Positions 10,115 through 18,606 of a stretch of 64,000 nucleotides of DNA are shown here, in pieces. The stretch lies in contig NZ_CP034909.1 of the NCBI RefSeq assembly GCF_008932245.1, positions 1,240,001 to 1,304,000 on the forward strand. Direction: 5' to 3'. Position 1 is the first letter of the stretch, and each line of letters starts with the position of its first letter. Under the pieces are notes generated by a model. It searched no databases. It was given only the letters and a program-made list of their open reading frames with translations, and was not told the origin of the DNA. This stretch comes from Sinorhizobium alkalisoli. GTDB lineage: Bacteria; Pseudomonadota; Alphaproteobacteria; Rhizobiales; Rhizobiaceae. Made by a program: the position numbers and the translations under genes.

Positions 10115-11050
10115 ATGGCGAATCGGAGCCGACCGATATTGAACGTCCTGATTGCGACGACGCTCGCCATTCTCCTGGCCGGCCCCGCCGCGAAAGGATT
10201 GGCGCAGACGGTGGCGCCCGCGCCGCTCGGCGAACAGCCGGCACTGCCCGCCGCCCCGATGCCGAATGTGCCGCTCGACATCCAGACGGCCCAGGCGCCG
10301 GTTCTTCCGCACGACCTTTCGCCGATCGGCATGTTCCTTGCAGCCGACGTCGTCGTTAAGGGTGTGATGATCGCCTTGGCGCTGGCCTCTGTCGCAAGCT
10401 GGACGATCTTCCTCGCGAAGACGCTTGAACTGGCGCAGGCGAAATCGCGGCTGACGCGCTCGGTGCAGGTCCTGACTGCGGCAAACGGGCTGGCGGACGT
10501 GAAGATGGACCTTGGCCGCAGGGCCGGCATTGCCGCGGATATGGTGGCTGCAGCGCGCGACGAGATGGTCCGCTCGGAGCCGGTGCTCGACCATACGCCG
10601 GCCGCCGGCGTCAAGGAGCGCATATCGTCGCTGCTCAACCGCATCGAGGTTCGCGCCGGCAAGCGCATGAGCATTGGCACCGGCATCCTGGCGTCGATCG
10701 GCTCTGTCGGTCCCTTCGTCGGCCTCTTCGGGACCGTCTGGGGAATCATGAATTCCTTCATCGGCATCAGCAGGGCGCAGACGACCAATCTGGCGATCGT
10801 CGCACCGGGCATTGCCGAAGCGCTGATGGCCACCGCGATCGGTCTTGTCGCCGCCATTCCGGCGGTGCTGATCTACAACTATTTCGCCCGCTCCGTCAGC
10901 GGCTATAGACTGATCCTTGCGGATGCCGCTGCCGCCGTCGAGCGCCTGGTGAGCCGCGATCTCGACCATCGTCAAAGCCGCGAGGCGCAGCCGCGCCGGC
11001 AGGAGGGTTATGCCCCTGGCGCCGACACCGCATTCGCCAGAATTGGATAA
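10115..11050 (+). CDS. exbB: ExbB/TolQ-family proton channel subunit with signal peptide
   Basis: ExbB forms with ExbD a proton-driven motor in the inner membrane that energises TonB-dependent uptake at the outer membrane. The product has an N-terminal hydrophobic leader (ILNVLIATTLAILLAGPA, ending near GLAQ), a periplasmic Pro/Ala-rich stretch, a first membrane helix near DVVVKGVMIALALASVASW, and the MotA/TolQ/ExbB core with FVGLFGTVWGIMNSF and a last helix near ALMATAIGLVAAIPAVL. The long N-terminus is typical of rhizobial ExbB. In-frame ATGs occur at 10049, 10103 and 10115. I favour 10115 for its GAGGAA site. It is followed 5 bp later by exbD. No tonB is adjacent. Confidence 0.9.
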   Translation: MANRSRPILNVLIATTLAILLAGPAAKGLAQTVAPAPLGEQPALPAAPMPNVPLDIQTAQAPVLPHDLSPIGMFLAADVVVKGVMIALALASVASWTIFLAKTLELAQAKSRLTRSVQVLTAANGLADVKMDLGRRAGIAADMVAAARDEMVRSEPVLDHTPAAGVKERISSLLNRIEVRAGKRMSIGTGILASIGSVGPFVGLFGTVWGIMNSFIGISRAQTTNLAIVAPGIAEALMATAIGLVAAIPAVLIYNYFARSVSGYRLILADAAAAVERLVSRDLDHRQSREAQPRRQEGYAPGADTAFARIG

Positions 11051-11055
11051 CGGCC

Positions 11056-11481
11056 ATGGCGGGAAGGATTTCCGAAGACGGCGGCGAGCTCGACGAGAAC
11101 AGCGAGATCAACGTCACGCCCTTCATCGACGTCATGCTCGTTCTCTTGATCATCTTCATGGTTGCCGCCCCGCTAGCAACGGTCGACGTGAAGGTGGATC
11201 TGCCGCAATCCGCCGCAAAACCGACGCCGCACGACGACAAGCCGGTTTTCGTGACGCTGAAATCCGATCTCACCCTGGCGGTCGGCAATGAGGAAGCGGC
11301 CCGCGAGACCTTCTCCTCCGTGCTCGACCGGGTCAGCGGTGCGAACAGGGAAAGACGCGTTCTCCTGCGCGCAGACCGGCTGGTCGACTACGGCGAGCTC
11401 ATGGCGGTGATGAACCTCATCCAGCGGGCCGGCTACAGCAGGATCGCTCTGGTCGGTCTCGAGGCGGCGCCTGCGCCCTGA
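11056..11481 (+). CDS. exbD: ExbD/TolR-family motor subunit
   Basis: ExbD is the single-span partner of ExbB. The 141-residue protein has a short cytoplasmic N-terminus, one membrane helix (about 23-43) carrying Asp25 in NVTPFIDVMLVLLIIF, the position of the essential proton-carrying aspartate in E. coli ExbD, and a periplasmic TolR-like domain. It lies immediately after exbB. Confidence 0.95.
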   Translation: MAGRISEDGGELDENSEINVTPFIDVMLVLLIIFMVAAPLATVDVKVDLPQSAAKPTPHDDKPVFVTLKSDLTLAVGNEEAARETFSSVLDRVSGANRERRVLLRADRLVDYGELMAVMNLIQRAGYSRIALVGLEAAPAP

Positions 11482-11684
11482 CGAACAACGCGTCGCGTTG
11501 CGCCCTTTGCGATGCCCCTGCGGGCGGCAACGTTCCTTTTTCTATCCCGAAACGCCGCGGTCGCTTGAAACCGGCGATGCGGCGAATTATGAGCTTAGGC
11601 TAGGGCTGCCGGGCAGCCAGGCTGAAGACAGTGCGGTTCGCCCGGCCAAAGGGCGCCGCGCCCATGGGGACACGAGGCAGTATC

Positions 11685-12344
11685 ATGAACTTCGAAGCAG
11701 CGCGCACTAAGATGGTGGACAATCAGATCCGGACGACGGATGTGACGTCCCATTCGGTCCTCTCTGCCTTCCTCACGGTGCCGCGCGAAGAATTCGTGCC
11801 CGCGAAGATGCGGGAACTCGCCTATATCGATGCCGATATTCAACTCATCGGAGGAGCCGAGCCGCGCTACATCATGGAGCCCTCTCCGCTGGCAAAATTG
11901 CTGCAGCTCGCGCAGATTTCCAAGTCCGACGTCGTTCTGGAGATTGGTTGCGGCACGGGCTACGCCTCGGCTTTGCTGTCGCTTCTGGCCGGCTCGGTGG
12001 TGGCGCTGGAGGCCGATGAAGCGCTTGCCGCTACCGCAACGGAGACGCTCGCACGCCTCGGCTACGACAACATTGCCGTCGTGACCGGCGATCTCAACAA
12101 GGGCTATCCTGCCGAGGCGCCTTACGACGTGATCTTCATCAATGGTGCGGTCGAAACGATACCGGCCGGACTCTTCGAGCAGTTGCGCGATGGCGGGCGC
12201 CTCGTGGTCGTTGAAGGCTTTAGTAACGCATCCCGTGCGAAGCTTTACATGCGCGAATCGGGAAGGACGTCCGAGCGGCCCGATTTCAATACGTCCGTGA
12301 AGCCTCTGCCCGGTTTCCGCCGTGAGCAGACATTTGTTTTTTGA
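11685..12344 (+). CDS. Protein-L-isoaspartate O-methyltransferase-like SAM enzyme
   Basis: The 219-residue product belongs to the Pcm/PIMT family of S-adenosylmethionine methyltransferases. SAM motif I is VVLEIGCGTGYASALLS, and the N-terminal MVDNQIRTTDVTSHSVL block is typical of the rhizobial protein found upstream of tolC. A second, more canonical pcm lies at 38655 next to surE, so this copy may have another substrate. The frame opens at 11631, but the ATG at 11685 has a GAGG site and the expected N-terminus. Confidence 0.88.
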   Translation: MNFEAARTKMVDNQIRTTDVTSHSVLSAFLTVPREEFVPAKMRELAYIDADIQLIGGAEPRYIMEPSPLAKLLQLAQISKSDVVLEIGCGTGYASALLSLLAGSVVALEADEALAATATETLARLGYDNIAVVTGDLNKGYPAEAPYDVIFINGAVETIPAGLFEQLRDGGRLVVVEGFSNASRAKLYMRESGRTSERPDFNTSVKPLPGFRREQTFVF

Positions 12345-12586
12345 TGGCTCCTCCCATTGAGGTGCCTCATTATATGAGCATCGGCGCAAAAAAGTCGATG
12401 TTGCCGATTGGCAACGTGTTGCCTGTTTCTCTTTGAAATGCCCGGGTCGAGTGGTGGTGCACAGTTGTCGCAAAGCCGAATCCGGGGTTCATAGAGCAAA
12501 GAAGCGGTGATTTGCCTGCCGGTGCGTGGCTTTGCGCGCCATTACTGGTTGAGCGAATCAACCCGTGGGGACTTGCTACTAACTTG

Positions 12587-12605
12587 CGGGCGGCAACGCC
12601 GCCCG
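12587..12605 (+). promoter_or_regulatory. GC-rich hairpin just upstream of the tolC ribosome site
   Basis: A perfect 8-bp stem CGGGCGGC / GCCGCCCG with a 3-base AAC loop ends 6 bp before the GGAGG of tolC. A second small hairpin, GTTGCC GATT GGCAAC, lies at 12400-12415 in the same 280-bp leader. No T run follows either one. They could affect mRNA stability or translation of tolC. Confidence 0.45.
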
Positions 12606-12624
12606 GCTGATCGGAGGTAAGATC

Positions 12625-13986
12625 GTGTCGTTTGTTCGCAAAACAGCCTTGTGGGCGGCTGTTTCAACCAGCCTGTTGCTTGCGCCGCACGCCGCGTCCG
12701 CCGAGTCGATCTTCGGTGCAATGGCCAAGGCCTACGCGAACAACCCGGATCTGAACGCGGCGCGCGCCGGCCTGCGCGCAACCGACGAGGGGGTTCCGAT
12801 CGCAAAGTCCGGCTATCGGCCGCAGGTGTCCGCCGCGGCGACCGGGACGCTGTCGCGCGTCGATAGCGAGGCGACGGGCACGCGCGACCTTCATAGCGGG
12901 CAGATCGGCATCTCGATCACCCAGACCGTTTTCGACGGGTTCCAGACCCTGAACAATGTCAGGGCGGCAGAGTCGACGGTTTTTTCGAGCCGTGAGACGC
13001 TGAAGGCCAACGAAATCCAGATTCTTCTGGCGGCCGCACAATCCTACGCCAACATCGCCCGCGACCAGCAGATCGTCTCCATACGCCGCCAGAACCTGGC
13101 CTTCCTTCGCGAGCAGTTGAGCGCGGCCGAAGCGCGCCTCGATGTGGGCGAAGGCACCCGTACCGATGTGAGCCAGGCGCAGGCGGAACTCGCCAATGCC
13201 CAGTCGCTGCTCGTTGCGGCGGTCGCGCAGCTGAAGCAGAGCGAAGCGGTCTATGTGCAGATCGTCGGCGCGGTTCCGACGGGCATCAGGCAGCCCGGCC
13301 CGGCAACCAAGGCCATGCCAAGGTCGCTCGATCAGGCCGTCGCCACGGGCCTTAGGGAAAACCCGCAGATCCTGGCTGCGCAATATGCCGTCGATTCGGC
13401 CGGCTTTCAGGTGAAGTCGGCCGAAGGCACCATGTTGCCGGGTGTCGTCCTCCAGGGCGCGGTCACCCGCAACACCGGCAACGTCTCCACGGACAACACC
13501 ACGGCGAGCATCACGGCCCGGCTCGAAGTGCCGATCTATCAGGGCGGCGCGGAATACGGCCAGATCCGCCAGGCCAAGGAACGCCTCGGCCAGCAGCGGA
13601 TCCTCGTCGATTCGGCGCGTGCATCGGTGCAGCAGACCGTCGTCTCCGCCCATGCTCAGCTTGAATCGGCGCTCGCCCGCATCACTGCCAGCCGGTCGCA
13701 GATTTCCGCCGCCAACCTGGCGCTCGAAGGCGTCGTCGAGGAACGCAAGGTCGGCCAGCGCACGACCCTCGACGTGCTCGACGCGCAGCAGGACGTTCTG
13801 AATGCGCAGGAGTCTCTTGCCGTCGCTCAGCGCGACGCCGTCGTGGCGAGCTATGCCCTGCTGGCGGCAATGGGCAGGCTGACCGTGAGGACGCAGGGGC
13901 TTCAGGTGGCGGAATACCGCGCGGAGGAGCACTACGAGGCCGTCAAGGACAAGTGGTTCGGCCTGCGCACCGTCGACGGACGATAA
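12625..13986 (+). CDS. tolC: TolC-family outer membrane channel protein
   Basis: TolC forms the trimeric outer membrane duct used by type I secretion and tripartite drug efflux. In S. meliloti a TolC is also needed for succinoglycan production and symbiosis. The 453-residue product has a signal peptide (first ~25 residues, ending AASA) and two OEP repeats of coiled-coil helices, with Gln/Ala-rich stretches such as VSQAQAELANAQSLLV and VLDAQQDVLNAQESLAV. It starts at GTG 12625 behind GGAGG, and an inverted repeat follows its stop. Confidence 0.95.
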   Translation: MSFVRKTALWAAVSTSLLLAPHAASAESIFGAMAKAYANNPDLNAARAGLRATDEGVPIAKSGYRPQVSAAATGTLSRVDSEATGTRDLHSGQIGISITQTVFDGFQTLNNVRAAESTVFSSRETLKANEIQILLAAAQSYANIARDQQIVSIRRQNLAFLREQLSAAEARLDVGEGTRTDVSQAQAELANAQSLLVAAVAQLKQSEAVYVQIVGAVPTGIRQPGPATKAMPRSLDQAVATGLRENPQILAAQYAVDSAGFQVKSAEGTMLPGVVLQGAVTRNTGNVSTDNTTASITARLEVPIYQGGAEYGQIRQAKERLGQQRILVDSARASVQQTVVSAHAQLESALARITASRSQISAANLALEGVVEERKVGQRTTLDVLDAQQDVLNAQESLAVAQRDAVVASYALLAAMGRLTVRTQGLQVAEYRAEEHYEAVKDKWFGLRTVDGR

Positions 13987-14021
13987 GCCAAGTCGCTGCC
14001 CGTCGGTAAGCTGAAGAGAGT

Positions 14022-14060
14022 AGAAACGCTTCGCATCCGGTTGGAATGCGAGGCGTTTCT
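14022..14060 (+). terminator. Likely terminator hairpin after tolC
   Basis: A long imperfect stem pairs AGAAACGC..CGCATCC with GGAATGCG..GCGTTTCT around a GGTT loop, about 36 bp after the tolC stop. The downstream tract is T-rich but interrupted. Confidence 0.6.
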
Positions 14061-14234
14061 GCGTTGTGCCTTCCTTTGAAGCATTCGGCGCCTGCCGAGA
14101 AAAACAAATCTGTGCAACAATTTCCAAGCGTGATTCGCGGCGTTTGTTTCGATCGTGAACTCACCTAAGGTTTTTGCGGAATCGGGTTCCGGAGCTTCGA
14201 CCCGGGTCCGACCGCAGAGCAAACGAGGATTGAA

Positions 14235-15038
14235 ATGGCACAGCTCAACGTCGCACGAGAACCTTCGATGGATGAGATTCTCGCATCCATCCGAAAGATC
14301 ATCGAAAGCAACGAGACGGGGCCGATTGCCGCCTCTGATCCGCAGAGCTTCGAAGACGGCGACGACGACGACATCGAACTGGCAATCGATTCGGAAATGC
14401 AAGCCGCCGTGTTCCGGTCGGCCGATGAAGACATCGCATCGATGCGGCGAGCTCCGGCGGTTCCGGAGGAGGAACTGGTTGCCGCCAGGACCCACGGCGC
14501 TACGCCGCCGTCGCCGCTTTCCCTCGCGGACGTCGCGGCGCGCGTCAGAGCAGCGTCCGAGCGCCACGGGGCGAGCTACGCCGGACGAGAGCCGCCTCTG
14601 ACGGAAGCGCGCGAGCTACAGGACAGCCCTGTGCTGACTTCGCGGATGGCTGCGGTCGCCTCGTCCGCCGTTACCCCATCGAGCGTCTCTGTCGAAGCGG
14701 CCGCGCCTGCCGCTGCATTGCCGGATACTGCGGCGGAACCGGAAAAGGCGACCTCCCCGGCCAAAGTTAACGAGCAATCGACGACTGCCGATTCGAACTC
14801 CGAGGCCGAAAAGGCCAGCGGCGCCATCGTTTCTCCGGCGGTCGGTCGGCAGGTCGCGCGCGCTTTCGACGATCTCGCGCATGCGGTGGAGCAGGGGCCG
14901 AGACGCTCGTTCGACGAGATCGCCGAAACCATGCTGCGCCCGATGCTGCAGGAATGGCTGGACGACAATCTGCCGACGCTGGTCGAAAGGCTTGTGCGCG
15001 AGGAAATCGAGCGCGTAGCGCGGGGGCCCAGGCGCTGA
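14235..15038 (+). CDS. popZ: Polar organizing protein PopZ
   Basis: PopZ (DUF2497 family) forms a polar matrix that anchors ParB-origin complexes and recruits cell-cycle proteins in alphaproteobacteria. The 267-residue product has the conserved N-terminal helix EPSMDEILASIRKII, a long acidic and proline/alanine-rich disordered middle (about 40-195), and the C-terminal oligomerisation helices including MLRPMLQEWLDDNLPTLVER and LVREEIERVARG. Position between tolC and valS is the usual rhizobial one. Confidence 0.93.
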   Translation: MAQLNVAREPSMDEILASIRKIIESNETGPIAASDPQSFEDGDDDDIELAIDSEMQAAVFRSADEDIASMRRAPAVPEEELVAARTHGATPPSPLSLADVAARVRAASERHGASYAGREPPLTEARELQDSPVLTSRMAAVASSAVTPSSVSVEAAAPAAALPDTAAEPEKATSPAKVNEQSTTADSNSEAEKASGAIVSPAVGRQVARAFDDLAHAVEQGPRRSFDEIAETMLRPMLQEWLDDNLPTLVERLVREEIERVARGPRR

Positions 15039-15156
15039 CCGTCGGAAGAGGGCGCCCCTGCGGCTCCCGTTACGGCGTTCTGAACAACGCACCAAGACGC
15101 TGTAAGTGATACACCGCGCCGGTGAGGCACGCCTGCGGGCTTTTTTCCCGTTTGTG

Positions 15157-15185
15157 TTGACTTGCGTCGGCCCTTCCGGTTTACA
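15157..15185 (+). promoter_or_regulatory. Predicted sigma-70 type promoter for valS
   Basis: TTGACT (15157-15162) and TTTACA (15180-15185) are separated by 17 bp and lie about 40 bp before the valS start. The -35 box is good and the -10 box is weak. Confidence 0.4.
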
Positions 15186-15223
15186 AAACACTGATATCAA
15201 TCTTTGAAAATCGGCCCCACAGA

Positions 15224-18067
15224 ATGCTTGACAAGACCTACGATTCCGCCGCCGTCGACCCTCGCATTGCCAAAAAGTGGGACGATGAAAACGCGTTTCG
15301 TGCCGGTGCGGGCGCAAAACCCGGTGCAGAAACCTTCTGCATCGTGATTCCGCCGCCCAACGTCACCGGTTCGCTGCACATGGGGCACGCCCTCAACAAC
15401 ACGCTCCAGGACGTCCTGGTGCGCTTCGAGCGCATGCGCGGCAAGGATGTGCTCTGGCAGCCGGGCATGGACCATGCCGGCATTGCGACCCAGATGGTCG
15501 TCGAACGCCAGCTCGCCCAGCGCCAGCTCCCGGCTCGCCGCGATATGGGCCGCGAGGCCTTCGTCGAGAAAGTCTGGGAATGGAAGGGTGAGTCCGGTGG
15601 CCAGATCTTCAATCAGCTGAAGCGGCTCGGCGCCTCCTGCGACTGGTCGCGCGAGCGCTTCACCATGGATGAGGGCCTGTCGGACGCCGTGATCGAAGTT
15701 TTCGTCAGCCTCTACAAGGAGGGGCTGATCTATCGCGACAAGCGTCTCGTCAATTGGGATCCGAAGCTGCAGACGGCGATTTCGGACATCGAGGTGGAGC
15801 AGGTCGAAGTCAACGGCCATCTCTGGCACTTGCGCTATCCGCTGGAGGAGGGCGTAACCTATCAGCACCCGGTTACTTTCGACGAGGATGGCAATGCCAC
15901 CGAGTGGGAGACGCGCGACTATCTGGTCGTCGCGACAACACGTCCGGAAACGATGCTCGGCGATACCGGCGTCGCGGTGCATCCGGAGGACGTCCGCTAT
16001 AAGGGAATCGTCGGCAAACACGTCATTCTGCCGATCGTCGGCCGCCGCATTCCGATCGTTGCCGACGAGTATCCGGATCCGACCACCGGGACCGGCGCGG
16101 TGAAGATGACGCCGGCGCACGACTTCAACGACTTCGACGTCGGCAAGCGTCAGAGGCTGCGGCTCGTCAACGTCCTGACGGCCGACGGCCGCATCACGAT
16201 CAAGAACAATGAGGATTTCCTGGACGGCCTCGACAATCCCGCGGCGCTCCACGGCGCCTGGGACCAACTCGAGGGCAAGGACCGGTTCGAAGCGCGCAAG
16301 CTGATCGTCGAAATCCTCGAGGCCGCCGGCCTCGTCGATCACATCGAGCCGCACAAGCACATGGTGCCGCACGGCGACCGCGGTGGCGTGCCGATCGAGC
16401 CGCGGCTGACGGAACAATGGTATGTCGACGCCAAGACCCTGGCGAGGCCGGCGATTGCCGCGGTCCGGGAGGGGCGGACGAGCTTCGTCCCGAAGAACTG
16501 GGAAAAGACCTATTTCGAATGGATGGAGAACATCCAGCCCTGGTGCATTTCGCGCCAGCTCTGGTGGGGTCACCAGATACCGGCCTGGTACGGCCCCGAC
16601 GGCCAGGTCTTCGTCGAAAGGACCGAGGAAGAGGCGCTGCATGCGGCGATCCAGCACTACATCGCCCATGAAGGCCCGATGAAGGCCTATGTCGAAGACC
16701 TCCTGGAGAATTTCAAGCCGGGCGAGATTCTGACGCGCGACGAGGATGTGCTCGACACCTGGTTCTCCTCCGCCCTCTGGCCATTCTCAACGCTCGGCTG
16801 GCCGCAGGAAACGCCGGAACTCGAAAGATACTACCAGACCGATGTACTGGTGACGGGTTTCGACATCATCTTCTTTTGGGTCGCCCGCATGATGATGATG
16901 GGCCTCCATTTCATGAAGGACGCGGACGGCACACCGATCGAACCGTTCCACACCGTCTATGTCCATGCACTCGTCCGTGACAAGAACGGGCAGAAGATGT
17001 CGAAGTCGAAAGGCAACGTCATCGACCCGCTGGAACTGATCGACGAGTACGGCGCCGACGCGCTGCGCTTCACGCTGGCGATCATGGCGGCGCAGGGCCG
17101 CGACGTGAAGCTCGACCCGGCGCGCATCGCCGGCTACCGCAATTTCGGCACCAAGCTTTGGAACGCGACGCGTTTCGCCGAGATGAACGGCGCGACGAGC
17201 AGCGCGGGCTTCATTCCCGAGGCGACCTCGCTGACCGTCAACCGCTGGATACTGACGGAGCTTTCGCGCACGATCCGCGATGTGACCGAGGCGATCGAGA
17301 ATTACCGCTTCAACGAGGCGGCCGGAAGCCTCTACCGCTTCGTCTGGAACCAGTTCTGCGATTGGTACCTCGAACTCTTGAAGCCGGTCTTCAATGGCGA
17401 CGATGAAGACGCCAAGCGCGAAGCCCAGGCCTGCGTCGCCTATGTGCTCGACGAAACCTACAAGCTCCTGCACCCGTTCATGCCTTTCATGACTGAGGAG
17501 CTCTGGGAGAAGACGGAAGCCCCCGGACGCCAGCGCACGACGCTGCTCTGCCATGCCGAGTGGCCGGCCGCCTTCTATGCGGATGACGCTGCCGCGGAGG
17601 AAATCAACTGGCTGATCGACCTCGTTTCGGGCATCCGCTCTGTCCGTGCGGAGATGAATGTTCCGCCCGCGGCACTGGCACCGCTTGTGATCGTCGGCGC
17701 CAAGGGTCTGACCGGCGAGCGCCTCGACCGGCATGCCTCGGCGATCAAGCGGCTGGCGCGAGTGGAGACGATCGAGCACGCGGCGGCCGCGCCGCGGGGC
17801 AGCGCCCAGATCGTCGTCGGTGAGGCGACTGCCTGCCTTCCGCTCGGCAGCCTGATCGATCTCTCAGCCGAGAAAACGCGCCTCGAAAAGGCGATCGCCA
17901 AGGTCGATGTCGAACGGCAAAGGATTTTGGGCAAGCTCGCCAACGAGAAGTTCGTCGCCAATGCGAAGCCTGAACTGGTCGAGGCCGAGCGGGAGCGGCT
18001 GGCGGAACTCGACCAGCAGAGGGACTCGCTCGGTGTCGCCCTGAGCCGCGTATCGGAAGCGGGGTAG
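15224..18067 (+). CDS. valS: Valyl-tRNA synthetase
   Basis: ValS is a class I aminoacyl-tRNA synthetase that charges tRNA-Val and edits misactivated threonine. The 947-residue protein has the HIGH-type motif in PPNVTGSLHMGHALNN, an editing CP1 insertion, the KMSKS signature in NGQKMSKSKGNVIDP, an anticodon-binding domain and the C-terminal coiled coil (about 875-945) typical of bacterial ValRS. The length is normal. Confidence 0.98.
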   Translation: MLDKTYDSAAVDPRIAKKWDDENAFRAGAGAKPGAETFCIVIPPPNVTGSLHMGHALNNTLQDVLVRFERMRGKDVLWQPGMDHAGIATQMVVERQLAQRQLPARRDMGREAFVEKVWEWKGESGGQIFNQLKRLGASCDWSRERFTMDEGLSDAVIEVFVSLYKEGLIYRDKRLVNWDPKLQTAISDIEVEQVEVNGHLWHLRYPLEEGVTYQHPVTFDEDGNATEWETRDYLVVATTRPETMLGDTGVAVHPEDVRYKGIVGKHVILPIVGRRIPIVADEYPDPTTGTGAVKMTPAHDFNDFDVGKRQRLRLVNVLTADGRITIKNNEDFLDGLDNPAALHGAWDQLEGKDRFEARKLIVEILEAAGLVDHIEPHKHMVPHGDRGGVPIEPRLTEQWYVDAKTLARPAIAAVREGRTSFVPKNWEKTYFEWMENIQPWCISRQLWWGHQIPAWYGPDGQVFVERTEEEALHAAIQHYIAHEGPMKAYVEDLLENFKPGEILTRDEDVLDTWFSSALWPFSTLGWPQETPELERYYQTDVLVTGFDIIFFWVARMMMMGLHFMKDADGTPIEPFHTVYVHALVRDKNGQKMSKSKGNVIDPLELIDEYGADALRFTLAIMAAQGRDVKLDPARIAGYRNFGTKLWNATRFAEMNGATSSAGFIPEATSLTVNRWILTELSRTIRDVTEAIENYRFNEAAGSLYRFVWNQFCDWYLELLKPVFNGDDEDAKREAQACVAYVLDETYKLLHPFMPFMTEELWEKTEAPGRQRTTLLCHAEWPAAFYADDAAAEEINWLIDLVSGIRSVRAEMNVPPAALAPLVIVGAKGLTGERLDRHASAIKRLARVETIEHAAAAPRGSAQIVVGEATACLPLGSLIDLSAEKTRLEKAIAKVDVERQRILGKLANEKFVANAKPELVEAERERLAELDQQRDSLGVALSRVSEAG

Positions 18068-18088
18068 TTCGTCCTTCCCGGACTTCGG

Positions 18089-18182
18089 CGCATTGGCCCG
18101 AATATCGGAACCGATTTTCGGAGAGCTCGATGCACCGCTTCAAAGCGCTGCAGCGACCCTTGCGCGTCTGAAAAGACCCGCG
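18089..18182 (-). repeat. Dispersed palindromic repeat element, second-arm variant
   Basis: On the minus strand the element has a GCGGGTCT / AGACGCGC hairpin, the linker CGCAAGGGTCGCTGCAGCG, and a second arm of nested inverted repeats around CCGAAAATCGGTTCCGAT. The second arm resembles that of the element at 50060-50147 and differs from that at 34478. It sits just after valS. Confidence 0.65.
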
Positions 18183-18453
18183 GAGTTGCAGACACGATCC
18201 GCGGCAGCAATGCCGCGGAAACTTTGTCGTTCGATACGACTTCGAGCCGAACGAGCGCTGCGGGCGACCTGGACTTGCAACGACACTCATTGGTTTTGTC
18301 GACCGTCTTCCTTGGGTGATACTCGGAACAGGCCCGCAAAAAGCAATATTGTTGTTGCTGCGTCACACTTTGCTGATTTAATGGAATTTCATTTCTGAAG
18401 TTGGGGCTGTCTCCCTTGCTGTTGGAATCCTGTTCCTGTTTTCTTTGAGTATG

Positions 18454-18589
18454 ACCGAATCGTGAAATTCTTACGTAAATTCGGTGGCCGATCTGGTCGG
18501 GTACAGCGCCGAAGCAGTGTTTGCCATTTCACGCGATCGTGAGGAATATCCCGCCACGGCGGCATGGGGAATGGTCGCTTACGTGAAAT
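18454..18589 (+). promoter_or_regulatory. Leader of the FadL porin with three CGTGAAAT boxes
   Basis: The octamer CGTGAAAT occurs at 18461-18468 and 18582-18589 on the plus strand and at 18526-18533 on the minus strand. The first copy lies inside a 7-bp inverted repeat ACCGAAT / ATTCGGT (18454-18485). The region lies within the 539-bp gap between valS and the porin gene. The layout suggests binding sites of a regulator, which I cannot name. Confidence 0.4.
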
Positions 18590-18606
18590 TGCAGGGGAGG
18601 AGCTGT

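Noticed and set aside
12664..14127. A 487-codon open frame on the minus strand opposite tolC
   Set aside because: It runs opposite a clear TolC, has no family motif, and is Arg/His/Asp-rich in the way GC-rich shadow frames are.
15092..15145. GACGCTGTAAG and a GC-rich stretch before TTTTTT as another repeat copy plus a terminator of popZ
   Set aside because: The match to the repeat is too short, and I could not find a convincing stem before the T run.
18089..18182. The palindromic repeats as a CRISPR array
   Set aside because: Copies are single, scattered and diverged, without regular spacers or cas genes.
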